Below are positions 61,885-64,000 of a DNA stretch of 64,000 nucleotides, piece by piece. The notes beneath the pieces are model-generated. The model saw only the letters and a program-made list of their open reading frames with translations, searched no databases and had not been told where the DNA came from. The number at the start of each line of letters is the position of its first letter. The first letter of the stretch is position 1. The DNA is from an uncultured Prevotella sp. (GTDB lineage: Bacteria; Bacteroidota; Bacteroidia; Bacteroidales; Bacteroidaceae): NCBI GenBank assembly GCA_946998295.1, contig CAMPYS010000002.1:65820-129819 (forward strand). Reading direction: 5' to 3'. Position numbers and translations under genes: made by a program.

Positions 61885-63273
61885 ATGTCATTAATCACAA
61901 TTGCAATTGTTTGCGTTTTTGTAATAGGTTATTCTCTTATAGCAACAGAGAGTCTTGTAAAGATAGATAAGGCACCAACAGCCTTATTAATGTTTGTTAT
62001 TTGCTGGACACTTTATATGCTAAGTCCGGGAGAATTTATTCAACTTATGCACCCTGAGGAGTTTTCTAAAGGTATTCATAATATAGCTTCATTTGCTAAT
62101 GAAATAATAGTAAATCACCTTGGTGATACAGCAACAACACTTTTCTTCCTTATGGGAGCTATGACCATTGTTGAAGTTGTTGACCAAAATGGGGGATTTA
62201 ATTGGGTAAAAACAGTGATGCGAACTAAATCTAAGCGGAGTTTAATGTGGCGTATTGTCTTTATGACTTTTTTCCTCTCCGCTATATTAGATAATCTAAC
62301 AACGAGCATTGTTATGATAATGATACTTCGCAAATTAGTTGCCGACCGTAAAGATCGTATGATATATGCATCACTTGTAATTATTGCAGCAAATTCAGGA
62401 GGTGCGTTTTCACCTATAGGCGATGTTACTACTATTATGTTATGGAATGCTGGCACCATCACAGCAGCGGGTGTGATAAACGAATTAATACTTCCATCTA
62501 TAGTGTCTGTATTTATCCCTGCACTCATACTTCAGTATTCATTGAAAGGCGAATTAGTTATTGCTAATGACAATAGCGATTTGCAAGAACAAACAGCAGG
62601 AGATTTTGACTCATTACAACGGAAAATTATTTTCATAGTAGGGGTAGGGGGATTAATTTTAGTTCCTGTGTTCAAGTCAATAACCCACTTACCACCATTT
62701 GTAGGAATACTTTTAGTACTTGGACTTGTATGGACAGTAACAGAAATATTTTATCGTAAAAAACATAATGCTGAAGGTAGCAGAGAAGATTTTTCAAAAA
62801 GAGTATCTTTGTTGTTAAAACGTATTGACATGACAACAATACTTTTCTTTTTAGGTATATTAATGGCTGTATCTTGTTTGTCAGAAATAGGAGTACTTAA
62901 AGAACTTGGAGGTTTATTAAATAGAGTCTTTCAAGGTAATCATTATGCTGTAACAGGTATAATAGGTGTACTATCTTCTATTGTTGATAACGTTCCTTTA
63001 GTAGCTGGTAGTATAGGTATGTACCCAATACAATCAGGTGCTGCTGATATGGCTGTGGATGGACTATTTTGGCAATTACTTTCTTATTGTGCAGGAGTAG
63101 GAGGCTCTATGTTGATAATTGGAAGTGCTGCAGGAGTAGTAGTTATGGGACTTGAAAAAATTTCATTTGGATGGTATATGAAGCATATCAGTTGGATAGC
63201 TTTCGTAGGGTATATATCTGGTATGATTTTTTACTATTTTATACGAACTTTTATTTTTGTAACCCCACTTTAA
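61885..63273 (+). CDS. nhaD: NhaD-type sodium:proton antiporter
   Basis: A 462-residue inner-membrane protein with about 12 spans, of the ion-transporter (CitMHS/ArsB-like) superfamily. NhaD-like features include FFLMGAMTIVEVVDQNGGF, SAILDNLTTSIVMIMILRKL and NSGGAFSPIGDVTTIMLWNAG in the first half, and SSIVDNVPLVAGSIGMYP in the second. The paired DN(L/V)(T/P) loops are where the antiporter binds sodium. It would extrude sodium in exchange for protons, in keeping with salt or alkaline tolerance. Confidence 0.9.
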   Translation: MSLITIAIVCVFVIGYSLIATESLVKIDKAPTALLMFVICWTLYMLSPGEFIQLMHPEEFSKGIHNIASFANEIIVNHLGDTATTLFFLMGAMTIVEVVDQNGGFNWVKTVMRTKSKRSLMWRIVFMTFFLSAILDNLTTSIVMIMILRKLVADRKDRMIYASLVIIAANSGGAFSPIGDVTTIMLWNAGTITAAGVINELILPSIVSVFIPALILQYSLKGELVIANDNSDLQEQTAGDFDSLQRKIIFIVGVGGLILVPVFKSITHLPPFVGILLVLGLVWTVTEIFYRKKHNAEGSREDFSKRVSLLLKRIDMTTILFFLGILMAVSCLSEIGVLKELGGLLNRVFQGNHYAVTGIIGVLSSIVDNVPLVAGSIGMYPIQSGAADMAVDGLFWQLLSYCAGVGGSMLIIGSAAGVVVMGLEKISFGWYMKHISWIAFVGYISGMIFYYFIRTFIFVTPL

Positions 63274-63300
63274 AAATTACAATTTAAGTAGAAAAATACA

Positions 63301-63336
63301 AAACGAGGATATGACAAATTTGACATATCCTCGTTT
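63301..63336. terminator. Bidirectional terminator between nhaD and the DUF721 gene
   Basis: AAACGAGGATATG (63301-63313) pairs perfectly with 63324-63336; the loop itself contains CAAATTTG. A-run and T-run flank the stem, and it lies between convergent genes. Confidence 0.85.
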
Positions 63337-63348
63337 CATTAATAATAT

Positions 63349-63639
63349 TTAGTATATTCTGATATCAGATATTACAAACGAACCTACCTTCTGGTTAAGT
63401 CGCTTAACTATTTGACTTCGCATCATAGTTAAGTCCTGTCTTAGGGCAGGATTAATAATCTTTACATAAAGAGTTTGTCCTTTTATATATTTCTCTCCTG
63501 TGTAGCGTACTACTGTTTTACCAACAACTTCGTCCCAAGAATTTATAACTCGTCGTTGCAAAAGAGGAGTTTCTATTCCCTCATCACGTAGAAATTTATT
63601 TAATATATCAGATAACGGTTCTACTTTCCTTCTAAACAT
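63349..63639 (-). CDS. DUF721 (DciA-like) protein
   Basis: A 96-residue protein with the DUF721 pattern: PLSDILNKFLRDEGIETPLLQRRVINSWDEVVGKTVVRYTGEKYIKGQTLYVKIINPALRQDL. The Trp of the INSWDEVVG motif is present. In other bacteria longer DUF721 proteins are DciA, which loads the replicative helicase; in Bacteroidota the short form usually lies by recF. Its left neighbour here is nhaD; the right side is beyond the window. Replication role inferred. Confidence 0.8.
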   Translation of the reverse strand: MFRRKVEPLSDILNKFLRDEGIETPLLQRRVINSWDEVVGKTVVRYTGEKYIKGQTLYVKIINPALRQDLTMMRSQIVKRLNQKVGSFVISDIRIY

Positions 63640-63778
63640 ATATATTTTTATTCTTTTATAATACTTTTATATATCGTACAATATATTTTTAAAAAGTAAA
63701 GTTCTTACTTATCGGGAGCGAAACTAATTTTAAAAAGCTTTTTATATAACTTCTTTTCTTCATAATTAATATTTAGGG

Positions 63779-63786
63779 CAAAGTTA
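63779..63786 (-). promoter_or_regulatory. -7 box upstream of the DUF721 gene
   Basis: TAACTTTG followed by C on the minus strand, about 140 bases before the start codon. It sits between the gene and the tandem repeat, in a stretch with no other gene. Confidence 0.45.
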
Positions 63787-63882
63787 CGTTAATATTTATA
63801 AATAACGTCGCTTATACATATTTTTATTCTTTTCCTAACTACTTATATATAACAACATGTATAGTTTATGTGGCGTTCTTGT

Positions 63883-64000
63883 CGTTCTTATAGAGTCGCT
63901 ATTGCGATCCTTATAGAAACGCTTTGCCGTTCCTTATAGAGTCGTTGTTGCGTTCCTTATAGAAACGCTTTACCGTTCCTTATAGAGTCGTTGTTGCGTT
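63883..64000. repeat. Tandem repeat with 23-bp units and 46-bp higher order
   Basis: Successive units begin at 63883 (22 bases), 63905, 63928, 63951, 63974 and 63997. Two types alternate: type A CCTTATAGAGTCGTTGTTG and type B CCTTATAGAAACGCTTTAC, each preceded by CGTT or CGAT. Copies of the same type differ by 0-3 bases. The array continues past the end of the window. Confidence 0.9.

Noticed and set aside
63883..64000. Possible CRISPR array
   Set aside because: Units follow each other directly with no unique spacers of 25-40 bases, and no cas genes are near.

Overview
The window is AT-rich chromosomal DNA from a member of the Bacteroidales, most like Prevotella and its relatives. The pointers are: Bacteroidota-type promoters (a -7 box of the form TAnnTTTG, in places with a -33 TTTG 20 bases upstream); a tmRNA whose tag reads GENNYALAA; the RprX/RprY two-component pair; GldE; a Wzi-type capsule-assembly protein; the lineage-typical ATP synthase order atpD-C-(I)-B-E-F-H-A-G; and three surface leucine-rich-repeat proteins ending in the Prevotella-style tail YDLQGR...GLYIHNGKK.

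Layout. 1-9.7 kb (+): the 3' end of a BadF/NagK-type sugar kinase, oxyR, rsmE and mfd, a Wzi-family outer-membrane protein, a small lipoprotein, a NupG-type nucleoside transporter and a DUF151/UVR protein. 9.7-10.8 kb: a decayed transposase, a 15-bp inverted repeat and a degenerate array of about 23-bp units. 10.8-17.5 kb (-): a secreted 454-residue protein and three secreted LRR proteins, each with a hairpin just before its start codon. 17.7-22.4 kb (-): malic enzyme-phosphotransacetylase fusion and a RelA/SpoT homologue whose hydrolase site is lost. 22.5-30.7 kb: a DUF4301 protein, rprXY, an outer-membrane barrel, a PPTase-gldE-ssb-unknown operon and five tRNA genes.

31-34.2 kb (+): a UvrD-like helicase carrying an internal DEDDh exonuclease, then ssrA (tmRNA). 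34.2-38.1 kb (-): HAD phosphatase, Wzc-type tyrosine kinase and rfbA, which serve exopolysaccharide export and dTDP-sugar supply. 38.4-44.7 kb (+): an unknown protein, a ZapB-like coiled coil, zapA, rny, a GDP-mannose pair (manC, gmd), an unusual AT decamer repeat and pfkA. 44.8-52.2 kb (+): the complete F1Fo ATP synthase operon. 52.2-53.2 kb (-): three small envelope proteins. 53.4-55.5 kb (+): SPOR lipoprotein, ruvX, def and a TPR protein. 55.6-57.5 kb (-): groSL, preceded by a sigma-54-like element and an inverted repeat. 58-63.3 kb (+): aspS, a small unknown with a TTG start, eno and nhaD. 63.3-64 kb: a DUF721 gene (-) and a strict 23/46-bp tandem repeat that runs off the window.

Most of the window is housekeeping: energy (ATP synthase, eno, pfkA, maeB, nhaD), stress and repair (oxyR, mfd, groSL, relA, ssrA) and envelope (Wzi, Wzc, rfbA, manC/gmd, rprXY). 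No defence island, CRISPR array or prophage was seen. The least explained parts are the LRR cluster with its leader hairpins, the related 23-bp repeats at 10.6 and 63.9 kb, the helicase-exonuclease fusion, and the control region of groSL.
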